From a virus, in the IMG/VR virus record IMGVR_UViG_3300012926_000001, positions 1 to 42,347 of that record: DNA of 42,347 nt. One strand, 5' to 3'. Positions 21,908-29,245 of this stretch are shown here, piece after piece (within the stretch, counting starts at the first letter, position 1; every line of letters begins with the position of its first letter). A program made the position numbers and the translations under genes. The notes beneath the pieces were generated by a model. It was not told the origin of the DNA and did no database searches. It saw only the letters and a list, made by a program, of their open reading frames with translations.

Positions 21908-22119
21908 GGCTTATATCCAACGCCGTTAGCGTCTACCCATACAAACCGATATCGCCACCAGTGGCCCGCGTTGTTTTCACCGCGCACCAGAAAAAGCCGG
22001 TACCCGAATAGCTCAACCGTCCAATATCGCTCGGCAATCGGAGGCTTCGTCAGAATGCGACCGTGCCCAAACTTAGGCATCGCATAAAAGGCGCATCCTT
22101 CTGGAATATCCACCTTCAT
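21904..22119 (-). CDS. Hypothetical small aromatic-rich protein
   Basis: A 71-residue protein rich in Trp, Tyr and Gly (H-W-W-R-Y-R-F-V-W-V-D-A-N-G), likely a small beta-sheet fold. It overlaps the portal stop and the next start by four bases each. Function unknown. Confidence 0.6.
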   Translation of the reverse strand: MKVDIPEGCAFYAMPKFGHGRILTKPPIAERYWTVELFGYRLFLVRGENNAGHWWRYRFVWVDANGVGYKP

Positions 22120-24485
22120 TGCAGTTCCATATGGCCGTGGCTGTTCCTGACCGCTTTATGGCTCGCCAAGACCTTGCCCGCATGATCGACGATATCCAGG
22201 CCCTCGAGCTCACCCTTGCCGTTGTGCCTTAAAACCTTCTTGCCGCTCGCAATCGCCGCATGGTGCTTGATGGTCGCGATGACCTGGTCCAACGCATCGT
22301 TCGTAGCGCCCGCAGACAGGCCGTGCTGGGCGATCCCGTTGTGGGCATCAGATACTGCCTTCTGCGTCGCATTCGTCCCTGAGACCGTCTTATCGAGCTT
22401 GGCGTTCAAAGCATCAATCGATGCGGTGTGACTCGCCTTCATGGTCTCAATTGCAATCGTGTTGGAATGATCCACGTGCTTGGCGATGATGGCGGAGCCC
22501 GCATTGGCATCGATCGCGTACTTCTCCAACTGCGCCTTGCGCTGGCTTTCCACCTCGCGCTGCAGGATATCGGCCGCCTTTTGCTTCTCCTGGGATGCGG
22601 ACTTGATCTGCTCGACGACGATCTGCGGGGGCGGCGGTGGCGCAGGACGGGGCGGCATCTTCTGCGGATCGGTCCAAAAGCGGTCCGGTGAAGCAAAGTC
22701 ACTCGCTTTGGTCAATTCAACGAGCGTGTTGTAGTAGTTCTCAGGCGTGCAGACCGGCAAGCCCAACTGCAAGGCCTCGGCCTGCTTGGTGAGCATCAAC
22801 ATCAGCCGATTGACCATCTGGTCTTTGTTGCCAGCGGAAAATGCCACGCAAATCTTGAAATCATTGCGCTTGCGCCAAGAGCCCGGATCGACTTCAACCC
22901 ACTGGCCCAACAATTGCACCGATTCGCGCTTGTGCCCCATTTTCAGGACGTTTTCGTGCACGATCGAGAAGAGATCCTCGATGGCAAAGGCCAGAACCCG
23001 CGCGATCTGCTCCACCCGCTGCGCGGCCATCGAGGTCATCTGATTGACCGTGCCGGGCTGGGCGTTATTCAAGGTCGACTCATCCACGCCCATGAAGCCG
23101 TTGTTGACTCCAGTCCTGTTCTCGCGCACCGTATCCATGTACTGTAAGCCAGCCACCGCTTGCGGAAACACGAACGGCACTTCCTCATAGCGAATCTGGT
23201 TGATGTCGGTCGCTCGTATGATTCCATCGGGGCGGCGCACCATCACATCATCCATGTTGACGTAGCTCTCGTTCACCACTTTTTGCGGATAGAGCGCTGC
23301 GTACATGCTATCGAGACCCATGCGCAGGATATCGGTCTTGATCTTCTGAATATCCATCACCATGTCGGCGATTGAAATGCCCACATGGCGATGCGAGACC
23401 GGACAGGCAACCCCGGAAGCGACCGGAATGCGCGAGACTTCCTCCTTATCCAAGATCCTTCGCCCCACGCGCAGGATCTGCAGCAATTCGGCAATGCCAT
23501 CGCCATCGGCATCGACGCGGATCCAGATCTGACGCGCCTTGACCCGCCGCATGGAAGGATCGGAAGGCTTGTAGCGCTCGAGCCTGCGCTCGCCGAACTG
23601 ATCGCGCGCCATGTCTTCTTGCGTGTAGAGCTCCGGATCATCCGCAATGTCGGTCGGGATATCGTAGCCTTGGGAACGTAGTTCCGAGAGCGTCAATTCC
23701 TCCCAGTATTCAAAGTAGCCGCAATCCTCATTGATGCGCCAGTTGAAGGAGCGCTGATCGACCTTCACCCGCTCCGGCGGCAACACCTTGATGCACAGAT
23801 CCTTCTTGCTTGCCGTGCGTCGTATCGTGCAGTCGTAGAGCATCGCCGGGGTGGTCATCGGCTGGCCGTTTGCATCCACAATCGGCTGGCCATTGCCATC
23901 CACCACCGGATCGGGCGCCAAATCGGGCGCAGGTTTCGTCGCCGACTGGATCAACTGACAGTTCGGATCCATCAGGAGGTAGGAGACGCCCTGCTTGGTC
24001 TGATCCTCGTACTTCTCGATTTCGACCGTGCGCTTTTTATCCTTGTACACCAGGATGTAGGCGTTTTTGGTGAGCAATGTGTCGGTCGCAAACTCTAAGA
24101 AAATGTCGAACCATGGGTGCTTCTGCGTCACCAGCCAGTTGAGATACGCGGACTCCTGCTTCGCCGGATCCACATCCTGTTCCGCAATGGGAGTTAAGTT
24201 GACCACATCATCGCCATTGGCAAAGATGCGGCACAGGGAGGGCAGTATCCACTGTACTGTCTCAAACACCGTGCGATCGATGACCGCGGACTGCCCATCA
24301 GGGACTTTGGAGATATCCTTGCCCAAATACAGATCAATCGATTTGGCGCGCTCAGCCGAGAGTTCCGCGGTCAGGTTCGACAGGTTCGAGCCGTAGGAGC
24401 GGCTGTCGGCGTCGTCGATCGCCGCAATCAGCGCAACATCATCCATCGGCTTTGATTGCGTCTGCGGTTGGTCGGAGGAGGCCAT
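22116..24485 (-). CDS. Portal protein (P22-type)
   Basis: A 789-residue portal protein. It has the family's N-terminal helical crown/wing region, the D-A-D-G-D-G-I-A-E segment near residue 325, and the N-R-T-G-V-N-N-G-F-M-G-V-D-E stretch followed by M-T-S-M-A-A-Q-R-V-E-Q-I-A-R near residue 475. The final 160 residues add a Lys/Gln-rich coiled coil and a short beta-rich tail, making it longer than P22 gp1. It forms the dodecameric DNA channel at one capsid vertex and docks terminase and adaptor. Confidence 0.9.
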   Translation of the reverse strand: MASSDQPQTQSKPMDDVALIAAIDDADSRSYGSNLSNLTAELSAERAKSIDLYLGKDISKVPDGQSAVIDRTVFETVQWILPSLCRIFANGDDVVNLTPIAEQDVDPAKQESAYLNWLVTQKHPWFDIFLEFATDTLLTKNAYILVYKDKKRTVEIEKYEDQTKQGVSYLLMDPNCQLIQSATKPAPDLAPDPVVDGNGQPIVDANGQPMTTPAMLYDCTIRRTASKKDLCIKVLPPERVKVDQRSFNWRINEDCGYFEYWEELTLSELRSQGYDIPTDIADDPELYTQEDMARDQFGERRLERYKPSDPSMRRVKARQIWIRVDADGDGIAELLQILRVGRRILDKEEVSRIPVASGVACPVSHRHVGISIADMVMDIQKIKTDILRMGLDSMYAALYPQKVVNESYVNMDDVMVRRPDGIIRATDINQIRYEEVPFVFPQAVAGLQYMDTVRENRTGVNNGFMGVDESTLNNAQPGTVNQMTSMAAQRVEQIARVLAFAIEDLFSIVHENVLKMGHKRESVQLLGQWVEVDPGSWRKRNDFKICVAFSAGNKDQMVNRLMLMLTKQAEALQLGLPVCTPENYYNTLVELTKASDFASPDRFWTDPQKMPPRPAPPPPPQIVVEQIKSASQEKQKAADILQREVESQRKAQLEKYAIDANAGSAIIAKHVDHSNTIAIETMKASHTASIDALNAKLDKTVSGTNATQKAVSDAHNGIAQHGLSAGATNDALDQVIATIKHHAAIASGKKVLRHNGKGELEGLDIVDHAGKVLASHKAVRNSHGHMELQ

Positions 24486-24718
24486 CAGCTGGTTCCGTTC
24501 AGTTTCTTATCTACAACGCTGCCGGCAAAGTAGGTCGAGAGCACTAAGGTCGAGAGCGCGACATACACGCCGCCATCGATGATGTGCTTGAGCAAGGCGA
24601 GCGCACCGATTCCCTGAATGAAGCCCACCAGCACGAACTTGCGCGAGGTATAGCGCTCCAAGAGGTCAGTCCATGCGGAGCCCGTGGGAATGACCGAAGT
24701 GTTGCCGTGCTCGTCCAT
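24485..24718 (-). CDS. Small membrane protein
   Basis: A 77-residue protein starting at ATG 24718, overlapping the fibre gene stop (TGATG). Two hydrophobic stretches (about 29-46 and 51-68) predict a helical hairpin in the membrane. It ends on the first base of the portal start. It might act in superinfection exclusion or as an extra lysis protein, but only topology supports this. Confidence 0.6.
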   Translation of the reverse strand: MDEHGNTSVIPTGSAWTDLLERYTSRKFVLVGFIQGIGALALLKHIIDGGVYVALSTLVLSTYFAGSVVDKKLNGTS

Positions 24719-25983
24719 CAGCGCAGCCGGCGCTTCAATGCTCGAATTTCTTGTTGCTGCTCCTGGGTCGCGCGCACCAAGAGCGCGATGATGCATTCCT
24801 GCCGGTAGGATTTAGGCGTCTTCATATCATTTTCATAGACCGCACATTCCGGTGCGACTTGGGCGATGTTCTCTGCGATCAATCCTGTTTGACGAGTGCC
24901 GAAGTTCGGATCCGCGTTGGGCTTTTCGCGTTCCTTCATTTTGAAACTCGCGACTTCCATGCGGGCAATCTCAGGGATGACACTGCTGCCAATATCATGA
25001 ACATCTTTCTTGAATCGCAGGCTTGAAATCGTGCAGGCCGAGGTCTGCAGAGTCAGCACGCCGCCGGCCGCCATGCAGACGAAATCCGCATTAGTGCCGG
25101 TCGTCACGTTGGGTAGCGTGAGCCCCCCTGCGATGGTCGTCGTGGCAGTCGATGGAGTTCCCGTACCCGTGGCGCCCCACACGTAGGTGCTCCCCGTGCC
25201 GCCTATTCCGATAATATTTGCAGTGCCGGAGGCTGCGCAGTCGAGGCCGTAGCCCAATAATATATTGGTGCTGCCTGATACACAGGTCGCGGTGCCGTTC
25301 GCTACCACGTAGGTGTTATGGTTGCCGGTTGCGTTTAATCCAGCGTTGGAGCCTACGTATGTGTTATTACCTTGCGCGACTTGAGCATGCCCCGCAAAGA
25401 ATCCGACCGCGACATTGGAACTCCCCGTCGTCTCTGCAACCAAAGCGTTGAAGCCGACGGCCACATTGTTGATCGCTAGCCCGAGGGAAGTGCCGCCCAA
25501 TGCGCCGTTGCCGACTGCCGTATTATTATTCGCACCCGAGGTTCCATACTTGAAAGTGCCGACGCCAACCGCAACGTTGCCTTGAGTCGCGATTGACTGC
25601 CCCATGGAGTCAACGCCCACGGCGGTGTTATTGGTGCCTGTGGTTTCATTGCGCTGCGTGCCGACGCCCAAGGCAGTATTGAAAGTGCCGGTGGTCCATG
25701 CGGACCCTGCCGACCAGCCTAAAGCAGTATTCTCGCTATTGGTGCCCGCTGCGGTCATTCCCACCCCAATGGCGCCGCAGGTATTGTAGCCGACGCAGGT
25801 AAAGAAGCCCTTGAGCATCGCCGTAATATTGGCATTCGTGGTCGTCTTCCCCGCTCCCTGGCCAATGAAGATCGATACGCCGCCACCCGGATCGGTGACC
25901 ACCCGTTGCGGCATCTGCTGCACCTGCGATGAAGCGAGTAGCGAGAAGGTCAAACCGAGGGCAAAGATAAATAGTTTTTTCAT
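24718..25983 (-). CDS. Trimeric fibre protein with YadA-like repeats and S74 chaperone domain
   Basis: A 421-residue protein. The first 23 residues look like a secretion signal (M-K-K-L-F-I-F-A-L-G-L and a small-residue cleavage region). Residues 70-270 hold many N-T-A-V-G / N-V-A-V-G repeats of the YadA/Hep_Hag left-handed beta-roll type. The C-terminal 110 residues form an intramolecular chaperone of the S74 family, with S-S-L-R-F-K-K-D-V containing the self-cleavage Ser and Lys, and ending in a coiled coil. Likely a trimeric receptor-binding appendage. Confidence 0.82.
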   Translation of the reverse strand: MKKLFIFALGLTFSLLASSQVQQMPQRVVTDPGGGVSIFIGQGAGKTTTNANITAMLKGFFTCVGYNTCGAIGVGMTAAGTNSENTALGWSAGSAWTTGTFNTALGVGTQRNETTGTNNTAVGVDSMGQSIATQGNVAVGVGTFKYGTSGANNNTAVGNGALGGTSLGLAINNVAVGFNALVAETTGSSNVAVGFFAGHAQVAQGNNTYVGSNAGLNATGNHNTYVVANGTATCVSGSTNILLGYGLDCAASGTANIIGIGGTGSTYVWGATGTGTPSTATTTIAGGLTLPNVTTGTNADFVCMAAGGVLTLQTSACTISSLRFKKDVHDIGSSVIPEIARMEVASFKMKEREKPNADPNFGTRQTGLIAENIAQVAPECAVYENDMKTPKSYRQECIIALLVRATQEQQQEIRALKRRLR

Positions 25984-26462
25984 GCGAACTGCCATTGATT
26001 ATTGATGTAGGTCAGGCGCGCGGCGCTCAAAGGCTGCAGCACCGCATCGATACCGTTCGTGTTCGAGAAGCGATTTGCGGCCGATGAGCCGGCGGCCAGA
26101 TGAGCGAAGGTGAGCGTATCGGTCGCGCTCTGATTCACCCACAGGATCGTGTGGCCGGCGCGCACATTGGTCGCATCCAAGCCGTTCAAGGTGGCTCCGC
26201 CCGATGCCGGGGTGGCAAGGATCTGCGCAGTGACCCCCGGTGAATAGCCGTAGAGCGTCGATGCGCCCGCGTTATTGACAGGACCGGTCGCAATGGCTGC
26301 GGTCACTGTCTGGCCGTTGGTGGTGGAGGCAGTCGAGGGATAGGCAACGGCCGCACCATTGGCAATCTGCGTGGTCTCATCGGCCCCAGCGAGCGTATAG
26401 ATCTCGCCCGCCATGTACATATGGCTGTTGATGAGCGTGTTTTGAATGAATAGAACGCTCAT
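25980..26462 (-). CDS. Structural protein, possible decoration or tail protein
   Basis: A 160-residue beta-rich Ala/Thr/Gly protein. It has an N-terminal strand pattern and a A-G-H-T-I-L-W-V-N-Q-S segment of the type seen in phage appendage and decoration proteins. It starts inside the preceding stop (ATGA) and precedes the S74 fibre, so it may attach that fibre to the virion. Confidence 0.6.
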   Translation of the reverse strand: MSVLFIQNTLINSHMYMAGEIYTLAGADETTQIANGAAVAYPSTASTTNGQTVTAAIATGPVNNAGASTLYGYSPGVTAQILATPASGGATLNGLDATNVRAGHTILWVNQSATDTLTFAHLAAGSSAANRFSNTNGIDAVLQPLSAARLTYINNQWQFA

Positions 26463-26599
26463 GCAGTCTTCCTCGACAATTCAAGCGTGCGTTTCTGCTC
26501 AAGCGCCTGGAGGCGCACCAACAGATCGTTGTAATCCTTGCGCAAGGAATCGATTTGCGCCTCAAGCGCTTTGATTTGCGCGAATTGAGCCATACTCAT
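26459..26599 (-). CDS. 46-residue coiled-coil protein
   Basis: A short gene linking the terminase stop (ATGA at 26596-26599) and the start at 26462. The product (M-S-M-A-Q-F-A-Q-I-K-A-L-E) is a single long heptad-patterned helix with a basic end. The tight overlaps on both sides support translation. It may oligomerise with a structural partner. Confidence 0.65.
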   Translation of the reverse strand: MSMAQFAQIKALEAQIDSLRKDYNDLLVRLQALEQKRTLELSRKTA

Positions 26600-28674
26600 A
26601 CGGACGCCCTCTTGGGGTAAATCAGTGGTTTTTGGAACGAATCGTTGTTGTGCAGCTTCTCGGCCACCATTGCGAGGTAGCGAAATGCGTCTGCACCGTG
26701 ACTGTTATGGACTATGGCGCCATTGGCCAGACAAAATTCATGGACCTCTGGCACATCCAAGCACCATGTATCAACGCGTTCGATGAGCGGGGTTACGCTC
26801 TCGATAAGCGCGGGCTTTACACGTGTTACCGCAATACTTTTGCGCTGTTTTGGATTGGCGATCCAGTCCCATAAATTCTTTGCCGCAAACAAGGCAAGGT
26901 CGCACAGTCCTTTTCCATTTCTTCCAATTTTGAGTTTTTCTGGCATTTCTGCTGTGCCATGCTCTGCCAGCTTCAGATCGATGCCATTCTGCAGCGATCC
27001 GCAATGCTGATGCGCTCGGTGAATGGGCTGGTCGTTTTGCCCAAGATGCCGAAAGATGTTCCGAGGCCGGTATACATTCGAGGTTGGTAACGCAATTATT
27101 TTCTGTGTTTCCATCTCGGTGATGGATGTGACACCCCACCGGAATAGGCCCAAAAGCCAACTTCCATACATCACGGTGCAAACGTGAGCCACCGCGCGCG
27201 TAGTAATTCTCTTTAGGCCATAACCGATAGAGATACCCATCGAAATAAATGGTGAAGGGATCGAGCACGATAGGATCTGCGAATCCGTCTGCAATTCTTC
27301 GGCGGATCTCCATCCGTTCGCCGTCTTGAATAAATGCTCCGGCGTGCACCTCACCGTACTGCCGTCTTTGAACCGCACCTCCACAAGTGGGGCATTTCTG
27401 CGCGTGATCCTCGGATTCACATAAGGTTTGAAACCACACGATGTCATGACCTCGCCTTTTTCGGGGAGGTCCATTATCGGACACATTCCGTAACGCGTCC
27501 ATACCAATTCATGCGGGTGCAAACAGAACTCATCATGCATCGGCGTCGCCGGCTCATCGGTCGAGGGCGGAATGATGCGTTTGTAGCGCTTCAAGCATTC
27601 ACGCAAGCGAACCGTCTTCTCCCGGTCGAAATAGCAGCGGCCGAAGATCACGCGCGCTTTCTTGATGCCCATCTCGACATCGGCTTTGGGAACGATCTCA
27701 ACGGATTTGAGAAACTTGCGCAAAATGCTCTGCGGGCTCTGGCCGGTGAGCTTGTAGCGCTCGTCCGAGCCATCCCATGGCAGATAGTGCGTACCCCAGT
27801 TGTAGGGCAGCGCTTTTAAGCGCGCGCCGTACTCGGTCATCGAGCGCAGGTTATCCTCGATATAATCGACGATGCGCAGCTCCGATTTATTGGTCTGCAC
27901 GATGATGATCGAGGTCTGATCGTTGAAGCCCAAATCCCACACGCTATGAGTTTTTAGCTCCTCATCCGCCGGCAGATTGCAGACGCGCTTGGACTGTGCG
28001 AGCGCGGTCATCTCGCGCGTGTAAATGGCACCCTGCGCAGCCGGGCGGCAGTGGCCTTCCCACACATTTTCATATTCGGCCTGATCGGTGCGCTTCAAAT
28101 GCTCCATCTCATCGCGCAGTTCCTGCGTGAGCCACGGATTATCGCGCCAAGAGACCGGAATCAAGATCGAATTGGGAGGCGTGTTCTCGATGAACCGCAC
28201 ATAAGTGTCATCGGTGTCCAAATCCGGATTGAAGCTGATCCAGATCTCCGAGCCTGCCTTTCTGATCGTCGGGATAAGAATCGACCACGAGCGCTTCGTG
28301 ACCGTCTGCCCCTCTTCCACCCAACATCGATCAGCGCCCTCGAACGACTTGATCGAATCGACGGTAAGCGCCGAGAGGCCGGCAAAGATGAACACCGTAC
28401 CGTTGATGCCGCGGATCTCGGTCTGCTGCACCTCGTAATGATTCGTCAGGCCTAACTCGATGATCTGATCGGATAGCAGCCGGTGCACTGAATCGCGGAT
28501 CGAGCGCTGCGTCTCGCGCGCACAGAGCACGCGAATTGGATCTTTCCAGCCTTGCAACAAGAGCGTGCGCGCAATGCCCCAGCTTTTAGTTCCGCCGCGC
28601 CCGCCGTAGAGCACTTTGTAGCGCGCTGCCTGCCACAGCGGCTCAAGTTTTGCCGGCAGTTCGATCCGGGCCAT
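26596..28674 (-). CDS. Terminase large subunit precursor containing an intein
   Basis: 692 codons. The ATPase half has Walker A G-G-R-G-G-T-K-S at residues 24-31 and a Walker B-like W-V-E-E-G-Q near 118. The nuclease half has W-D-L-G-F with Asp247. An intein occupies residues 384-657, just before the S-H-G-A-D-A-F-R-Y nuclease motif. After splicing, the mature protein is 418 residues, a normal TerL length. It cuts and pumps phage DNA into the prohead through the portal. It overlaps the TerS gene by 32 bp. Confidence 0.93.
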   Translation of the reverse strand: MARIELPAKLEPLWQAARYKVLYGGRGGTKSWGIARTLLLQGWKDPIRVLCARETQRSIRDSVHRLLSDQIIELGLTNHYEVQQTEIRGINGTVFIFAGLSALTVDSIKSFEGADRCWVEEGQTVTKRSWSILIPTIRKAGSEIWISFNPDLDTDDTYVRFIENTPPNSILIPVSWRDNPWLTQELRDEMEHLKRTDQAEYENVWEGHCRPAAQGAIYTREMTALAQSKRVCNLPADEELKTHSVWDLGFNDQTSIIIVQTNKSELRIVDYIEDNLRSMTEYGARLKALPYNWGTHYLPWDGSDERYKLTGQSPQSILRKFLKSVEIVPKADVEMGIKKARVIFGRCYFDREKTVRLRECLKRYKRIIPPSTDEPATPMHDEFCLHPHELVWTRYGMCPIMDLPEKGEVMTSCGFKPYVNPRITRRNAPLVEVRFKDGSTVRCTPEHLFKTANGWRSAEELQTDSQILSCSIPSPFISMGISIGYGLKRITTRAVAHVCTVMYGSWLLGLFRWGVTSITEMETQKIIALPTSNVYRPRNIFRHLGQNDQPIHRAHQHCGSLQNGIDLKLAEHGTAEMPEKLKIGRNGKGLCDLALFAAKNLWDWIANPKQRKSIAVTRVKPALIESVTPLIERVDTWCLDVPEVHEFCLANGAIVHNSHGADAFRYLAMVAEKLHNNDSFQKPLIYPKRASV
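26704..27525 (-). mobile_element. Intein in terminase large subunit
   Basis: 274 codons. Block A begins with Cys1 (C-L-H-P-H-E-L-V-W). Block B is C-T-P-E-H-L-F with the T-x-x-H pair. Block F is V-D-T-W-C-L-D-V-P-E-V-H-E-F. Block G ends V-H-N followed by Ser+1 of the host protein. All residues needed for protein splicing are therefore present. The middle ~130 residues have no intein-like sequence in this frame because that DNA encodes an HNH endonuclease in another frame. The insertion site is the conserved nuclease motif. Confidence 0.9.
26771..27313 (-). CDS. HNH homing endonuclease nested out of frame in the intein
   Basis: A 180-residue protein in a frame different from the terminase. Residues 20-90 carry the HNH fold (R-L-H-R-D-V-W-K-L-A-F-G, then H-I-H-H-R-D-G-N and N-L-E-C-I-P-A-S-E-H). 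Residues 140-165 form a C-x2-C...C-x3-C zinc ribbon. The start is placed at ATG 27313, where the Asp/Gly-rich domain begins; the frame is open to 27502 but that part overlaps intein blocks A-B. No strong ribosome-binding site is visible. It presumably cuts intein-free terminase genes. Confidence 0.85.
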   Translation of the reverse strand: MEIRRRIADGFADPIVLDPFTIYFDGYLYRLWPKENYYARGGSRLHRDVWKLAFGPIPVGCHIHHRDGNTENNCVTNLECIPASEHLSASWAKRPAHSPSASALRIAAEWHRSEAGRAWHSRNARKTQNWKKWKRTVRPCLVCGKEFMGLDRQSKTAQKYCGNTCKARAYRERNPAHRTR

Positions 28675-28957
28675 TCACGAAGACCACTTCATGCTTGTGC
28701 TGCAACGGGGAATCCTCATCGCCGCCGACCGTCACCGACTGCGCGGGCTTGCCGTCCAAACGATTGGCAATTTCAGTGATGCTGTCCCAATCGCCAGCGA
28801 GCGCGCCTTCGACCACGCGCAAGGCGATTTTGTCGAGTGCTTCACCAACAGCGATCGGAGGGTCAACAGAGACGAATCGAGCGAGGGCTTTGTTCAAAGC
28901 ATCCTGCCATCGCTTGCCCTTGGCGCCATTGATATTGCCTAATGGCGCGCCGGCCAT
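28643..28957 (-). CDS. Terminase small subunit-like protein
   Basis: A 104-residue protein starting M-A-G-A-P-L-G-N-I-N-G-A-K-G-K-R-W, the style of short TerS proteins in podoviruses, and containing I-A-N-R-L-D-G-K-P-A-Q, another recurrent motif. It precedes and overlaps the TerL gene. It should recognise the packaging site. The call rests on motif style and gene order. Confidence 0.75.
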   Translation of the reverse strand: MAGAPLGNINGAKGKRWQDALNKALARFVSVDPPIAVGEALDKIALRVVEGALAGDWDSITEIANRLDGKPAQSVTVGGDEDSPLQHKHEVVFVNGPDRTAGKT

Positions 28958-29015
28958 TGGTCTAATTCCAACATATTGATTTTACCGACTGCCATTACGC
29001 TTGGTCGGCTCCGAT

Positions 29016-29228
29016 CTATCGCGTGGTGTGCCCCGGGGTGGGGTTGTAATTGAAGCCTGAGCCATCCTCAAAAGGCATGGGCTGGCTGTTGAACTTTGAA
29101 TCGCCACCGCGGGCGAAATCCTTGCCGCTCGCCTCTCCTGGCATGGTGCGCGCTTTGGCGGTGCCGAAATGCGCTTCGACCGCGGCAGTCATGGCGCCGT
29201 GTTTTGATGCTTCGATATATTCGCTCAT
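29016..29228 (-). CDS. Hypothetical small protein
   Basis: A 70-residue Gly/Phe-containing, low-hydrophobicity protein that is probably disordered in its second half (D-F-A-R-G-G-D-S-K-F-N). It lies between the Fn3 appendage gene and TerS with its own purine-rich site. No family recognised. Confidence 0.55.
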   Translation of the reverse strand: MSEYIEASKHGAMTAAVEAHFGTAKARTMPGEASGKDFARGGDSKFNSQPMPFEDGSGFNYNPTPGHTTR

Positions 29229-29245
29229 GGGTAACTCCCTGTTTT

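Noticed and set aside
27314-27502. Longer HNH start at 27502 within the intein
   Set aside because: The extra 63 residues overlap intein blocks A and B, which are clearly coding in the terminase frame; the HNH-type domain begins after ATG 27313.
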